Shown piece after piece: positions 1 through 9,265 of a DNA stretch of 64,000 bases. The stretch spans positions 62,001 through 126,000 of the forward strand of contig MAAR01000016.1 in NCBI GenBank assembly GCA_002162765.1, given 5' to 3'. Under the pieces are notes generated by a model. The model did no database searches, had not been told where the DNA came from, and saw nothing but the letters and a program-made list of their open reading frames with translations. Origin of the DNA: Flavobacteriales bacterium 34_180_T64 (GTDB lineage Bacteria; Bacteroidota; Bacteroidia; Flavobacteriales; Flavobacteriaceae). Positions within the stretch are counted from its first letter, which is position 1. Each line of letters begins with the position of its first letter. The position numbers and the translations under genes are program-made.

Positions 1-82
1 CATCAAGAGAATTCGCATTTTAACACTTAAATCTTATTTATAAAACATGATAATACTCATATTCGATTGTCGTATTATTATA

Positions 83-90
83 TAATTTTG
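83..90 (+). promoter_or_regulatory. Candidate -7 box for the acyl-CoA carboxylase operon
   Basis: TAATTTTG fits the Bacteroidota -7 consensus TAnnTTTG. It lies 43 bases before the GTG at 133. A TTG at 67 would lie upstream of this box, so the box favours the GTG start. No clear -33 element is seen. Confidence 0.45.
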
Positions 91-132
91 AATCATGAAT
101 TATTATCTTTACAACAAATCAAAATAAAATAC

Positions 133-618
133 GTGAGCAATTCATTTAAAGTATCCGTCAACAATTCACATCATTTTGAAATCGATAATGAGTCCATCTC
201 AAATCTCGATGTATTACAGACTTCAGACTCAAAATATCATGTTATACAAAATAACAAGACATATTCATCAGAAATTACTGATGCTGATTTCAATTCAAAA
301 ACTTATAAAGTAAAAGTTAATAACAATACTTATAATATAAACATTCACAATGATTTAGATGATTTAATAAAACGGATGGGTTTTGAAATTGGTTCTACAA
401 AAAAAGTAAATGACATCAAAGCGCCTATGCCAGGATTATTATTAGATGTCATGGTGAAAATTGGTCAAGAAGTAAAAGAAGATGAGGGGTTATTAATATT
501 GGAAGCCATGAAAATGGAAAATGTTTTAACTGCTCCCAGAGATGGAATTATAAAATCAATTTCTGTAAATAAAGGGGATGCTGTAGATAAAAACCAATTA
601 CTCCTAGAATTCGAATAA
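133..618 (+). CDS. Biotin carboxyl carrier subunit of acyl-CoA carboxylase
   Basis: This 161-residue protein carries the biotin that shuttles CO2 between the biotin carboxylase and carboxyltransferase encoded next. The C-terminal biotinyl domain has the motif EAMKMEN with the biotin-accepting Lys near residue 127. Before it is an APMPG turn, and the N-terminal half is Asn-rich. The frame is open back to a TTG at 67, giving 183 residues. I prefer the GTG at 133, because its N-terminus (VSNSFKVSVNN) resembles the usual family start and a -7 box lies between the two. The stop is 1 base before the next gene, so the three subunits form one operon. Function is secure; the start is inferred. Confidence 0.85.
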   Translation: MSNSFKVSVNNSHHFEIDNESISNLDVLQTSDSKYHVIQNNKTYSSEITDADFNSKTYKVKVNNNTYNINIHNDLDDLIKRMGFEIGSTKKVNDIKAPMPGLLLDVMVKIGQEVKEDEGLLILEAMKMENVLTAPRDGIIKSISVNKGDAVDKNQLLLEFE

Positions 619-619
619 C

Positions 620-2059
620 ATGAAAAAAATACTAATTGCTAATAGAGGTGAAATTGCTATTCGTGTGATGCGAACGGCTAAAAAAATGGGCATTAAAACA
701 GTGGCAGTATATTCTACCGCAGACCGAAATGCTTTGCATGTAAAATATGCAGATGAAGCCGTACTAATTGGTGAAGCACCTTCGAATCAATCTTATCTTT
801 TAGGTGATAAAATTATTGAAGTCGCGAAATCTCTAAATGTAGATGCAATTCATCCAGGTTATGGATTCTTAAGTGAAAACGCCGAATTCGCCGAAAAGGC
901 AGAGAATAACAACATAACATTTATAGGGCCACGCTCTAAAGCCATTAAAATTATGGGCAGTAAATTGGCAGCAAAGGAAGCTGTTAAAGCCTATAACATT
1001 CCTATGGTGCCTGGAATTGATGAAGCAATAGTGGATGTTGAAAAAGCAAAAATAATCGCTAAGGAAATAGGATTCCCAATACTTATTAAGGCATCAGCTG
1101 GCGGTGGCGGAAAAGGAATGCGCGTCGTTGAAAAGGAAAGTGAACTAGAATCTCAAATGACTAGGGCAATAAGTGAAGCGACTTCCGCCTTTGGGGATGG
1201 TTCTGTTTTTATTGAAAAATATGTAAGCTCTCCACGCCATATCGAAATTCAAATTATGGCCGATACACATGGCAATGTTATTCATTTATTCGAAAGAGAG
1301 TGCAGCATTCAAAGGCGACATCAAAAAGTAGTAGAAGAAGCACCTTCTTCAGTATTAACCCCTGAACTACGTCAAAAAATGGGAGAAGCAGCTATTAACG
1401 TTGCGAAATCCTGCGATTATATTGGAGCTGGAACTGTTGAATTTCTTTTAGATGATGCGCACAATTTTTATTTTTTAGAAATGAATACTCGCCTTCAGGT
1501 GGAACATCCAGTGACTGAATTAATCTCTGACACAGATTTAGTAGAATTACAAATTAGAGTCGCCCGTGGTGAGACACTCCCTATTCAACAGCAAGATTTA
1601 AAAATTAATGGACATGCGCTAGAATTACGAGTTTATGCTGAAGACCCATTAAATGACTTTTTGCCAAGTGTTGGAACTTTAGAAACCTATAAATTACCTC
1701 TAGGAAATGGCATACGCGTTGATAATGGTTTTGAAGAGGGTATGGAGATTCCAATCTATTATGATCCTATGCTTTCAAAACTAATTACGTATGGTAAAAC
1801 CCGAGACGAAGCCATAGAAATTATGCTAAAAGCAATAGATAATTATCAAATTGATGGTATTCAAACCACATTACCATTTGGACGTTTTGTATTCAAACAT
1901 GAAGCATTTCGCTCCGGAAACTTCAATACGCATTTTGTAAAAAATTATTATTCCCCAGATGCACTAAAAGAAAGACATGAGACTGAAGCTAATATTGCTG
2001 CACTGATTGCTGTTAAGAAATATTTAGAAGATCAAGTTCAATTACGTCTACCAAATTAA
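620..2059 (+). CDS. accC: Biotin carboxylase subunit of acyl-CoA carboxylase
   Basis: ATP-dependent carboxylation of biotin on the carrier protein, 479 residues. The order is an N-terminal biotin carboxylase fold ([12 protein letters not shown]), an ATP-grasp domain with the glycine loop GGGGKGM at residues 161-167, the catalytic stretch [14 protein letters not shown], and a C-terminal domain. It is a stand-alone subunit slightly longer than typical AccC (about 450). It sits between the carrier and a PccB-type carboxyltransferase, so it probably works on propionyl-CoA or a similar acyl-CoA rather than in fatty-acid synthesis. The substrate is inferred from context only. Confidence 0.92.
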   Translation: MKKILIANRGEIAIRVMRTAKKMGIKTVAVYSTADRNALHVKYADEAVLIGEAPSNQSYLLGDKIIEVAKSLNVDAIHPGYGFLSENAEFAEKAENNNITFIGPRSKAIKIMGSKLAAKEAVKAYNIPMVPGIDEAIVDVEKAKIIAKEIGFPILIKASAGGGGKGMRVVEKESELESQMTRAISEATSAFGDGSVFIEKYVSSPRHIEIQIMADTHGNVIHLFERECSIQRRHQKVVEEAPSSVLTPELRQKMGEAAINVAKSCDYIGAGTVEFLLDDAHNFYFLEMNTRLQVEHPVTELISDTDLVELQIRVARGETLPIQQQDLKINGHALELRVYAEDPLNDFLPSVGTLETYKLPLGNGIRVDNGFEEGMEIPIYYDPMLSKLITYGKTRDEAIEIMLKAIDNYQIDGIQTTLPFGRFVFKHEAFRSGNFNTHFVKNYYSPDALKERHETEANIAALIAVKKYLEDQVQLRLPN

Positions 2060-2066
2060 CAACACT

Positions 2067-3608
2067 ATGGATTCAAAAATTAACACCCTTAACGACAAAC
2101 TTTCTCTAGCTTATTTAGGAGGTGGTCAACAACGAATAGATAAACAACACGAAAAGAAAAAGCTTACGGCTAGAGAACGTGTTGATTACTTGCTAGATGA
2201 AGGCTCATTTGAAGAAATTGGTGCATTAGTTACACATCGAACTAAAGACTTTGGTATGGAACATCAAAAATTCTATGGTGATGGTGTAATTACCGGCTAT
2301 GGTACTGTAAAAGGGCGATTGATTTATGTTTTCGCTCAAGATTTCACAGTTTTTGGTGGCTCGCTATCTGAAACACATGCCGAAAAAATTTGTAAAATTA
2401 TGGATCTTGCTTTAAAAGTTGGAGCGCCATTAATTGGTTTAAATGACTCCGGAGGAGCTAGGATACAGGAAGGTGTTCGTTCACTTGGTGGCTATGCTGA
2501 TATCTTTTATAAAAACGTTCAAGCTTCTGGAGTAATTCCTCAGATTTCAGCCATCATGGGGCCATGTGCAGGAGGTGCTGTATACTCTCCAGCAATGACT
2601 GATTTCACAATGATGGTAGAAGACACAAGTTACATGTTTGTTACAGGTCCAAATGTTGTTAAAACGGTTACGAACGAAGAAGTTACTAGTGAAGAACTAG
2701 GAGGCGCGAGCACACATTCGACAAAATCAGGAGTAGCACATAAAACGTCTTCCAATGATATTGAATGTTTAGAAGATGTAAAAACATTATTGAGTTATTT
2801 ACCACAAAATAATAGAGAAACTCCTGCTCTATTCGATTTTAATTTTGGGAATGAAGTTAGATCACAATTATCTAGTATCGTACCTGATAATGCAAATAAA
2901 CCTTACGATATGAATGAGGTAATTAGTGGTATTATTGATGAAGGTTCATTTTATGAAATCCATAAAAATTATGCTGAAAACATTATTGTAGGATTTGCTC
3001 GTTTAGGTGGAAGAAGCGTTGGTATAGTGGCAAATCAACCCATGTTTCTGGCAGGCGTTCTAGATGTAAATAGCTCTAAAAAGGCCGCGCGATTTGTGCG
3101 TTTTTGCGATTGCTTCAATATCCCACTATTAGTATTAGAAGATGTCCCTGGTTTTTTACCAGGAACCGATCAAGAATGGAATGGCATCATAGTTCATGGT
3201 GCAAAATTATTATACGCCTTCAGTGAAGCAACTGTTCCGAGAGTAACTGTAATTACACGTAAGGCTTATGGTGGCGCTTATGACGTAATGAATTCTAAAC
3301 ATATAGGTTCAGATATGAACTTTGCTTGGCCAAGTGCAGAAATTGCTGTTATGGGAGCTAAAGGTGCAGCAGAAATTATATTTAAGCGAGACATCCAGTC
3401 AGCCGATGATCCTGAAGCTATGTGGAAAGAAAAAGAAACTGAATATGCTGAACTATTTGCAAATCCTTATAGCGCTGCTGAACGCGGATTTATTGATGAA
3501 GTTATTTTACCAAAAGACACGCGTAGAAAACTCATTAAAGCGTTTTCTATGCTGGAAGACAAATATGTAGAGCGACCAGCTCGTAAGCACGGAAATATTC
3601 CCTTATAA
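2067..3608 (+). CDS. Acyl-CoA carboxylase, carboxyltransferase (beta) subunit, PccB type
   Basis: A 513-residue carboxyltransferase that moves carboxyl from biotin to an acyl-CoA, most likely propionyl-CoA to methylmalonyl-CoA. N- and C-terminal crotonase-fold halves are both present in one chain. Oxyanion-hole glycine motifs are visible ([23 protein letters not shown], and [11 protein letters not shown] in the second half). It starts 7 bases after the biotin carboxylase gene. Its stop TAA is immediately followed, with no spacing, by the stop of the convergent amidohydrolase gene. Acetyl-CoA or mixed specificity cannot be excluded. Confidence 0.92.
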   Translation: MDSKINTLNDKLSLAYLGGGQQRIDKQHEKKKLTARERVDYLLDEGSFEEIGALVTHRTKDFGMEHQKFYGDGVITGYGTVKGRLIYVFAQDFTVFGGSLSETHAEKICKIMDLALKVGAPLIGLNDSGGARIQEGVRSLGGYADIFYKNVQASGVIPQISAIMGPCAGGAVYSPAMTDFTMMVEDTSYMFVTGPNVVKTVTNEEVTSEELGGASTHSTKSGVAHKTSSNDIECLEDVKTLLSYLPQNNRETPALFDFNFGNEVRSQLSSIVPDNANKPYDMNEVISGIIDEGSFYEIHKNYAENIIVGFARLGGRSVGIVANQPMFLAGVLDVNSSKKAARFVRFCDCFNIPLLVLEDVPGFLPGTDQEWNGIIVHGAKLLYAFSEATVPRVTVITRKAYGGAYDVMNSKHIGSDMNFAWPSAEIAVMGAKGAAEIIFKRDIQSADDPEAMWKEKETEYAELFANPYSAAERGFIDEVILPKDTRRKLIKAFSMLEDKYVERPARKHGNIPL

Positions 3609-4700
3609 TTAATTTGGAAATAGACTGCTGTCTAGTCCTGGCACAAGGCGTAAGGCATTTTTATAGTACAATTTTTTAAGAACTTCATCACTAAGATCTA
3701 AACCATACATCGGCCAAAATGCGTGGTACTTCTTATGGTATGGGAAATATTCGTCACTACTTTCTAACACCCTAAAGTATGTTGGGAATTCTTCAGGTTT
3801 CCAACTGTCTTTTCCAAATAGAATTCTATCCTGATATTTTATAAAAAAGGCTTTAGCGAATCTTGGTTGTCTCCCCAGCTCTGCTATGATAGCACCAATT
3901 CCAACATTCATATTTGGTAATTCATCTAAAAGCCTTCCCAATTTGGTCAAATCATTCGCCATCCATCCCATATGAGCATTGATGAAATTGGTATTAGGGT
4001 GTGCTCTAAACATGTTATGCTGTTCTTCTATTATCTGTTCCCAGGGCACAGGATTATTAGCATCTCGTTTTCTATTTGGTCTGGTTTTCAGTTCTAACCA
4101 ACGCTCATTATCGCCATCAAATTTATCCCAAAATGGTTTAGGATCGGCCGAATGAATTAATACAGGAATTCCAAGATCCCCACATTTTTTCCAGATAGGC
4201 TTTAAGCGTGCATCATCAATAGCAACTCGCTTGTCATCAACATCGGTATCTCTAAGTCCTAAACTTTTATAAACTTTTAGGCCTCTTGCCCCGTTTTTAA
4301 CATCTTGTTCCAATTGATTTACTGTTTCTTCAATCCATCCTTTTTTTCCAACATTCCCATTAAATCTAATATTTGCAAACACTACAAATCGATTTGGATA
4401 ATGTTCAGCAATATTCAATACAGATTTTTGTAAATCCTCGCCAGAGCGACCACTTAGATTGACCATAATGCTCATGTTTAAAGTGTCCATTGCTGCAATA
4501 ACCGGTCCTAAATCTTGATTGGGCATTCGGTACTGATGCCCATGAATATCAATAAATGGGAATTTTGATTTTTTAATGATTCTAGCAGGAATAATAAGGG
4601 TTGAAGTTGGATTATATTCTTCAAAAGTTAGATTTTGAGCAGATAGGGTTCCGCATATCAAAATCAAGAATAATAGACTACTTTTTTTAATGTGATTCAT
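3609..4700 (-). CDS. Exported amidohydrolase family protein
   Basis: A metal-dependent TIM-barrel hydrolase of unknown substrate. The ATG at 4700 gives a clear signal peptide (MNHIKKSSLLFLILICGTLSAQ); the frame is open upstream to 4742, but that start puts 14 polar residues ahead of the signal, so it is disfavoured. The mature protein begins with an HxH metal motif (FIDIHGHQ). Later come VLIHSADP, NFINAHMGW and ILFGKDSW, the usual His, His and Asp ligand positions of amidohydrolases. It is a single gene, convergent and abutting with the carboxylase operon. Periplasmic or outer-membrane-associated location is inferred from the signal peptide. Confidence 0.8.
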   Translation of the reverse strand: MNHIKKSSLLFLILICGTLSAQNLTFEEYNPTSTLIIPARIIKKSKFPFIDIHGHQYRMPNQDLGPVIAAMDTLNMSIMVNLSGRSGEDLQKSVLNIAEHYPNRFVVFANIRFNGNVGKKGWIEETVNQLEQDVKNGARGLKVYKSLGLRDTDVDDKRVAIDDARLKPIWKKCGDLGIPVLIHSADPKPFWDKFDGDNERWLELKTRPNRKRDANNPVPWEQIIEEQHNMFRAHPNTNFINAHMGWMANDLTKLGRLLDELPNMNVGIGAIIAELGRQPRFAKAFFIKYQDRILFGKDSWKPEEFPTYFRVLESSDEYFPYHKKYHAFWPMYGLDLSDEVLKKLYYKNALRLVPGLDSSLFPN

Positions 4701-4854
4701 AGGAACTAAAATAAATGAGTTATAAATATAATTGCTATTCATTTTAAAGCACTGTTTTTATGAAGGGTTTAACAGCATTAAAACTTAAACACTCATCCAT
4801 AATAACTTAAATCAACTATTTCATAATAAATTATTAGATAAATATTAATCAAGA

Positions 4855-4888
4855 TAAAAAAGCCACTTTAATTTAAAGTAGCTTTTTC
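4855..4888 (-). terminator. Rho-independent terminator for the gene at 4907-5485
   Basis: A 15-base stem (4857-4871 with 4873-4887), an almost perfect palindrome of AAAAAGC..ACTTTAA type ending in a T run. On the minus strand the single imperfect pair is a T-G wobble; on the plus strand it is a C-A mismatch. It therefore best serves the minus-strand gene ending at 4907. Confidence 0.7.
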
Positions 4889-4906
4889 ATAAAGAAATCA
4901 ATCTTT

Positions 4907-5485
4907 TTATTGTTTTGCTTTTTGTTTTCGGTATTCAAAAATATAAGTCATCATTTCTTTAACATGACTTAACTTTTCTTCTGCTAAATCTGGACGAGAA
5001 TATTCTTTGACTTGTCCGTTTTCAATTGTAACTACCTCCGGATCAAAAGCAATATACGAGTAATATGAACTTGTTAAGACTTTTTCCATATCAATGGCTT
5101 GATCTAAGGAAACAAGGGCATCAGAAATATGAGAACCATTCTTAATTTTATCTTCTCCATATAAATTAATCATATACCATACTGCTTGTTTAATCACCTT
5201 TTTCTTTAACAATATTAAAGTAGTAGCCCAAGTGTATTCTTCAGGATATATAAATTTATAATATTGACTATCTGATAAAATCTTTTTTGCTTCTTTATTA
5301 TATGTTATACTTTCTCCCTCTGAAATAACATTCCACTCATATTGACTATCAAGCCATGCTTTAGCCTTTAATTCTTCCTGCTTAAATTTATTAATTTTTT
5401 CTAATTCATTTAGACTATCACTCTGAGACCATCCTAAATTGCAAACGCATAATAAAATTATTAAAATTTGAAACGTACTTTTCAT
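4907..5485 (-). CDS. Secreted protein of unknown function
   Basis: I do not recognise the family. The 192-residue protein has an N-terminal signal peptide (MKSTFQILIILLCVCNLGWSQ), then a charged, largely helical body with a Lys/Glu-rich segment after the cleavage site and a Lys-rich C-terminus. No catalytic motif or membrane helix is visible beyond the signal. It is followed by a good terminator and preceded by an 11-bp inverted repeat at 5509-5548, so it is probably a single-gene unit. Export is inferred; function unknown. Confidence 0.7.
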   Translation of the reverse strand: MKSTFQILIILLCVCNLGWSQSDSLNELEKINKFKQEELKAKAWLDSQYEWNVISEGESITYNKEAKKILSDSQYYKFIYPEEYTWATTLILLKKKVIKQAVWYMINLYGEDKIKNGSHISDALVSLDQAIDMEKVLTSSYYSYIAFDPEVVTIENGQVKEYSRPDLAEEKLSHVKEMMTYIFEYRKQKAKQ

Positions 5486-5508
5486 ATATCTAGTTTTAAA
5501 AGCATCTA

Positions 5509-5548
5509 ATCTGAATATTTCAACATGTATGTGTTTTAATATTCAGAT
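5509..5548. repeat. Perfect 11-bp inverted repeat, possible terminator or operator
   Basis: ATCTGAATATT (5509-5519) and its exact reverse complement (5538-5548) flank an 18-base spacer. It lies between the start of the unknown secreted protein gene and the end of the tail-fibre-like gene, both on the minus strand. It could end the upstream transcript or act on the downstream gene. It has no T run, so the terminator role is weaker. Confidence 0.5.
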
Positions 5549-5573
5549 CAAATGCTTACAATTTACTTATTTA

Positions 5574-7697
5574 TTATTCGTTGGAAGTAAGAGCAATATC
5601 CTTATTTACTATAGCATCCACTTTAGCTTCAAGATTATCCAATCTTTCTACGGCATTTTTAAATTCACTCTGGAACTTTTTAATGATTTTTAAATAATCA
5701 CCATTATGAACACCAATAACTGTATTTACCATCTTTGGTCCACTTTCTAAATTTGTTTGCCATGAGCGTCCTACAATGTATTTTGTGTCTTCAATAGTAA
5801 CTTTAGAAGGACTTTTAGCTATGCCATAACCTGGTACGTCAGAATACGCAATAATATAATCGCCACTACTAACCTTTCCGATTACTTTAACAGGAATTTG
5901 CCCCATAAACGCAACATTGTTACCTAAAAATTCTTTACTTTTTTCAGGTATATTACCGAGCATAATAGGTTTTTCTGATACTGCCATTATTTGTTCGGCG
6001 TTCTCTAAATTTTTAGTTATTTTACCTCCTATTACTCCAACAATATCGCCTTTACTAATAAACTCATTAGGATTTAAACGTTCTAACCACTCGGCATAAT
6101 CACCATTCCCAGACGTATATTCTACTCCAATTTTATTATAATCATCAGCAATTGTTGAAGCTACATTTACAATACCTGTAATTGCATCTAGCGGATCTAT
6201 TCCAACAGATTTTTGAATAAACCCTGAAAGCCAAACGCCATTGAAATAATTATTACCCCATTCAGTAATCGAGACTGCCCGCACAGATCCTAAACTTCGA
6301 TTGTCTTTATCCGTGAATTCTATATAATGATTATCATTGGTTAATGAATTAGTTACATTAACAAAACTTATATTTGGCATGCTTAAACTTGGTATATCAG
6401 GACAAAAATCTGTTGGAATTGCAGGAACATTAAATAATTCAGTAGGGCTACCAAATCCTGGAACACAAACTGTTACTTCACCTACTTCATAATCTACAGT
6501 TACGCACAAAGCTGGAAGCTCTATTAAATAGGGCAATCCAATAGCGTCATTTAATTCTTCAACTAATTGTTCTAACAAGCCACAAGCTGTTCCAGCAATT
6601 AAAACTGCAGGAATGAGTTCTAAGGCATCCGTAAATGTAAAAGCATTCGCTCCTGTTACTGCATCACGTACATTTTGAATATTTATGTCAAAATACTCAG
6701 CAACCGGATTTGTAGCATTTATATAAGCACTACCATCCCATCCTGGATGTGTTTTACCTAGTTTAATATTAATTCCATCACCTTGGCCTGTATCAATGTT
6801 TTCGAATGTAGCCAAGAAACCCCCATCAGCCAATTCATCTTTTACCAATAATGACCTAGATATTGTAGAATCTAAAACATTTAGATTTTTATCTAAGGTA
6901 ACATCAGATTTAAATAAGCTATAGCCTTCTACTATAAGAGAATCTTTAGCCGTAAACTTTCCATGATTTATTGTTTCTCCTCTAGGATCAAACCCATCAT
7001 CGAAATTTAGAACGACATTTCTACCAACATAAAGATCCTTATTAATACGAGTACTATCTCCTTGAACTTCTAAGTTTCCGCCAATGGTAAATTTACCATC
7101 ACCAGTAATTATCTGACCATCTGCAGTTATTCTTAAACGCTCAATATTATCGGTTACAATCACTAGATCAGTAGAATCTGTTGTTCCTAGTTTGTCTACG
7201 AGAGCATCCGAATTAGAATTACCTTTCAATGACCAAACATTTGCTGGCACTCCATCCTTCTGCACAATTCCATTGGTTAATTTTGACGCTGTTGCTGCAT
7301 GAAAAGCATAAGGTACCGCTAACAATTTAGTGATACTCAATGTTTTATAATCACCGTCATCGGATTTGATTGCAATTTCCATCCATATATCTTCTGTACT
7401 CCAAGGGATTTTATTGAACTCTCCTTTAAATACTTCACCTTCTCCAATTGTAAGCGAAAAAAGCCCTAATAGGTTAGTTGTCGTGTCATGTATTTCGATG
7501 TAATGTACCGTTTTAGAGGCATCATTGCTCTGAAGTGTAATCATCATTGATATTGGCTTCTCTTTTATTAAGTCGCCATCAGAAGTTCTTGCTATAGCCT
7601 GATATTTCATTCCTTGAGGAACAGTCTGCGCAATAGTTGTAGGTATCGAAAATATAGAAATGAGGGCAAATATTAATATGATTTTAAATTTTCCCAT
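5574..7697 (-). CDS. Large secreted tail-fibre-like surface protein
   Basis: 707 residues with a signal peptide cleaved near IAQ (about residue 24). The N-terminal region (MKYQAIARTSDGDLI...LLAVPYAFHA) is the kind seen at the start of Bacteroidota extracellular proteins of tail-fibre or collar type. The middle has repeated strand-rich 'GDST..LNV..DSTIS' stretches. Near residues 530-660 is a module beginning GDYAEWLERLNPNEFI and continuing GDIVGVIGGKI, which recalls the C-terminal region of phage tail-spike/peptidase G2-like proteins. A short predicted coiled coil (residues about 675-700) ends it. No T9SS sorting domain is seen. It lies 33 bases after the T9SS mini-protein gene and is probably co-transcribed. 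Domain identity is inferred from motif memory. Confidence 0.6.
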   Translation of the reverse strand: MGKFKIILIFALISIFSIPTTIAQTVPQGMKYQAIARTSDGDLIKEKPISMMITLQSNDASKTVHYIEIHDTTTNLLGLFSLTIGEGEVFKGEFNKIPWSTEDIWMEIAIKSDDGDYKTLSITKLLAVPYAFHAATASKLTNGIVQKDGVPANVWSLKGNSNSDALVDKLGTTDSTDLVIVTDNIERLRITADGQIITGDGKFTIGGNLEVQGDSTRINKDLYVGRNVVLNFDDGFDPRGETINHGKFTAKDSLIVEGYSLFKSDVTLDKNLNVLDSTISRSLLVKDELADGGFLATFENIDTGQGDGINIKLGKTHPGWDGSAYINATNPVAEYFDINIQNVRDAVTGANAFTFTDALELIPAVLIAGTACGLLEQLVEELNDAIGLPYLIELPALCVTVDYEVGEVTVCVPGFGSPTELFNVPAIPTDFCPDIPSLSMPNISFVNVTNSLTNDNHYIEFTDKDNRSLGSVRAVSITEWGNNYFNGVWLSGFIQKSVGIDPLDAITGIVNVASTIADDYNKIGVEYTSGNGDYAEWLERLNPNEFISKGDIVGVIGGKITKNLENAEQIMAVSEKPIMLGNIPEKSKEFLGNNVAFMGQIPVKVIGKVSSGDYIIAYSDVPGYGIAKSPSKVTIEDTKYIVGRSWQTNLESGPKMVNTVIGVHNGDYLKIIKKFQSEFKNAVERLDNLEAKVDAIVNKDIALTSNE

Positions 7698-7730
7698 TTT
7701 GGTTGGTTTTATTAGTGTTGTTTATTCAAT

Positions 7731-8225
7731 TTATTTTTTTAGAACTCTATAAAGTTCTAATCTATTATTGGTTGTATCAAAAATGCTAAGCATATAAATT
7801 CCTGAAGCTAAGTTCTCAGTTGATATAACATAATTACTAGAATTGAATGTTATGATTTCCGGATCGAGTGATCGTCCATTTATGTCAAACAATTCAATGT
7901 CTAAAGAAACATCATTAGTGATTTTAATGTTCAAATAAGATTCAAAAGGATTCGGAAATATCGAAACCTGAAACTTGATTTTTTCATTAAAATTTGATGC
8001 CCTGAAGATTAATTCTGGTTGTAAAAACCCTTGTGTAAAAACCATATCATTCTGGATGATCGTTTCAACAAATGGGTCTCCTAAGGTCCACTCTAATGTC
8101 ATGGACTCCATTTTTTCAACATTTCCTTGAGATATCAGTACAGTATTTGACAACTGCTGTGAAAAAAGAAAAACTGGAAATGTGAGATAAAAAATTAGTA
8201 CGGTTGTTTTTTTAATCATAATCAT
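7731..8225 (-). CDS. Small T9SS type A sorting-domain protein
   Basis: 164 residues: a signal peptide (ends near LFSQQ), about 60 residues of mature sequence (TLEWTLGDPFVET...FTQGFLQPE), then a type A T9SS sorting domain. The domain shows FPNPFESYLNIKI, a central 'FDINGR' strand and the terminal GIYMLSI...RVLKK. Cargo of the type IX system is exported and often attached to the cell surface after the tag is cut. The passenger is unusually short. MIMIKK offers two starts, at 8225 and 8219. It lies upstream of the tail-fibre-like gene on the same strand. Confidence 0.85.
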   Translation of the reverse strand: MIMIKKTTVLIFYLTFPVFLFSQQLSNTVLISQGNVEKMESMTLEWTLGDPFVETIIQNDMVFTQGFLQPELIFRASNFNEKIKFQVSIFPNPFESYLNIKITNDVSLDIELFDINGRSLDPEIITFNSSNYVISTENLASGIYMLSIFDTTNNRLELYRVLKK

Positions 8226-8624
8226 ACATTTAATTAATAGCTAATATGTTTCCACAAGTAACTAGACCAAAGAATAAATAGATTGGGCGTCAACAACTAT
8301 GTAGGACATTAAGATAATTAGATTGGGTGTCTATAAGAAAGAGACTATTAATTAAGAAAAAGTGCAGGAAGAAAACACTTACATTTTTTAACAAAACCGA
8401 AGATAAACATTTTATTTGGATTTATAACCATTTGGAATTTAATTGTTTACAAAACCCAAGACAATAGCCCGGAATTATTCTTTTATAATAAAAGGAAGCA
8501 TATATAATGCGAACATGTAGTAATAGCTCTCATAAGTAGTGTTCTTATAAAGATTTATATTATCAATTTTAAAATTTAGTTCCTTATTATTTAAGAACGA
8601 ACTTTATACATGAATCTTAAGTGG
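8226..8624. other. Non-coding stretch with a 13-bp direct repeat
   Basis: No gene is seen. The stretch is AT-rich and carries two copies of TAGATTGGG(C/T)GTC at 8279-8291 and 8319-8331 (starts 40 bp apart, one mismatch). It also has a short perfect palindrome CTTTTATAATAAAAG at 8480-8494 and a weak imperfect hairpin at about 8578-8604 next to the GNAT stop. It probably holds the control region of the T9SS-protein gene on the left and the GNAT 3' end on the right. Confidence 0.5.
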
Positions 8625-9161
8625 CTAATAATCTATTACTTTCCAGTAATAATTTAAATCCACTATCTCACCTGTAGTAGTTTTATAGTCATTTTTAACG
8701 ATTCCTTGTAAATTAAAACCATTATTTAAGGCGACTTGAATACTTCCAAGGTTTTCACTTCCAGCTCTGCACAAGAGCTTTTTGAATTGATATGTTTTGG
8801 TTAAGTATTCAACAACATATCCGACTGCTTTAGTTATAATGCCTTTTCCTTCAAAATTTGCATCAATAAAATAACCCAATTCAGCTTCAGAAACTTTCCA
8901 ATCGATATTTTTCACATCTACAAGCCCTATATAATTATTGTTTAAATCTTTAATAATAAAAGGAAAATAACTTTTGTTCTTTATGTTTTCCTCTATCTGA
9001 AGACAATAGGCTTTAGCATCTTCAAGTGTATTTGTTTTCGAAACTGTTCCAGCGAAAAAATCCACTAATCGTGCTCTATTATTTGCAATTAAATTGTAAA
9101 AAGTTTCACTGTCGCTAGTATCTAGAGTTGTGATTTTAAAATGTTCAAAACTTTGATTCAT
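8625..9161 (-). CDS. GNAT family N-acetyltransferase, RimJ/RimL-like
   Basis: A 178-residue single-domain acetyl-CoA-dependent acetyltransferase. RimJ/L-type features are visible: the 'ELGYFIDANFEGKGIITKA' acetyl-CoA loop and the late motif LCRAGSENLGSIQVALNNGF, typical of ribosomal-protein acetyltransferases or their relatives acting on small molecules. It is a single minus-strand gene divergent from another GNAT gene at 9266, across a short region with an inverted repeat. The substrate cannot be read from the sequence. Confidence 0.85.
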   Translation of the reverse strand: MNQSFEHFKITTLDTSDSETFYNLIANNRARLVDFFAGTVSKTNTLEDAKAYCLQIEENIKNKSYFPFIIKDLNNNYIGLVDVKNIDWKVSEAELGYFIDANFEGKGIITKAVGYVVEYLTKTYQFKKLLCRAGSENLGSIQVALNNGFNLQGIVKNDYKTTTGEIVDLNYYWKVIDY

Positions 9162-9219
9162 TCGTTTTTATTGAATTGAAGGCTAAAGATACTGCTTTGT
9201 TATATAAACTGATATCATG

Positions 9220-9252
9220 GATTACAAAAGAAAAATCACAATCTTTGTAATC
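9220..9252. promoter_or_regulatory. 9-bp inverted repeat in the divergent GNAT promoter region
   Basis: GATTACAAA (9220-9228) pairs perfectly with TTTGTAATC (9244-9252). The right arm overlaps a near-consensus -7 box (AATCTTTG, 9240-9247) for the gene at 9266. It could be an operator or a 5' hairpin; no regulator is identifiable. Confidence 0.4.
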
Positions 9253-9265
9253 AATAAATCAGTTT

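Noticed and set aside
3322..3570. Plus-strand frame of 82 residues inside the carboxyltransferase
   Set aside because: Same strand, shifted frame, inside a conserved gene; no start signal or family match.
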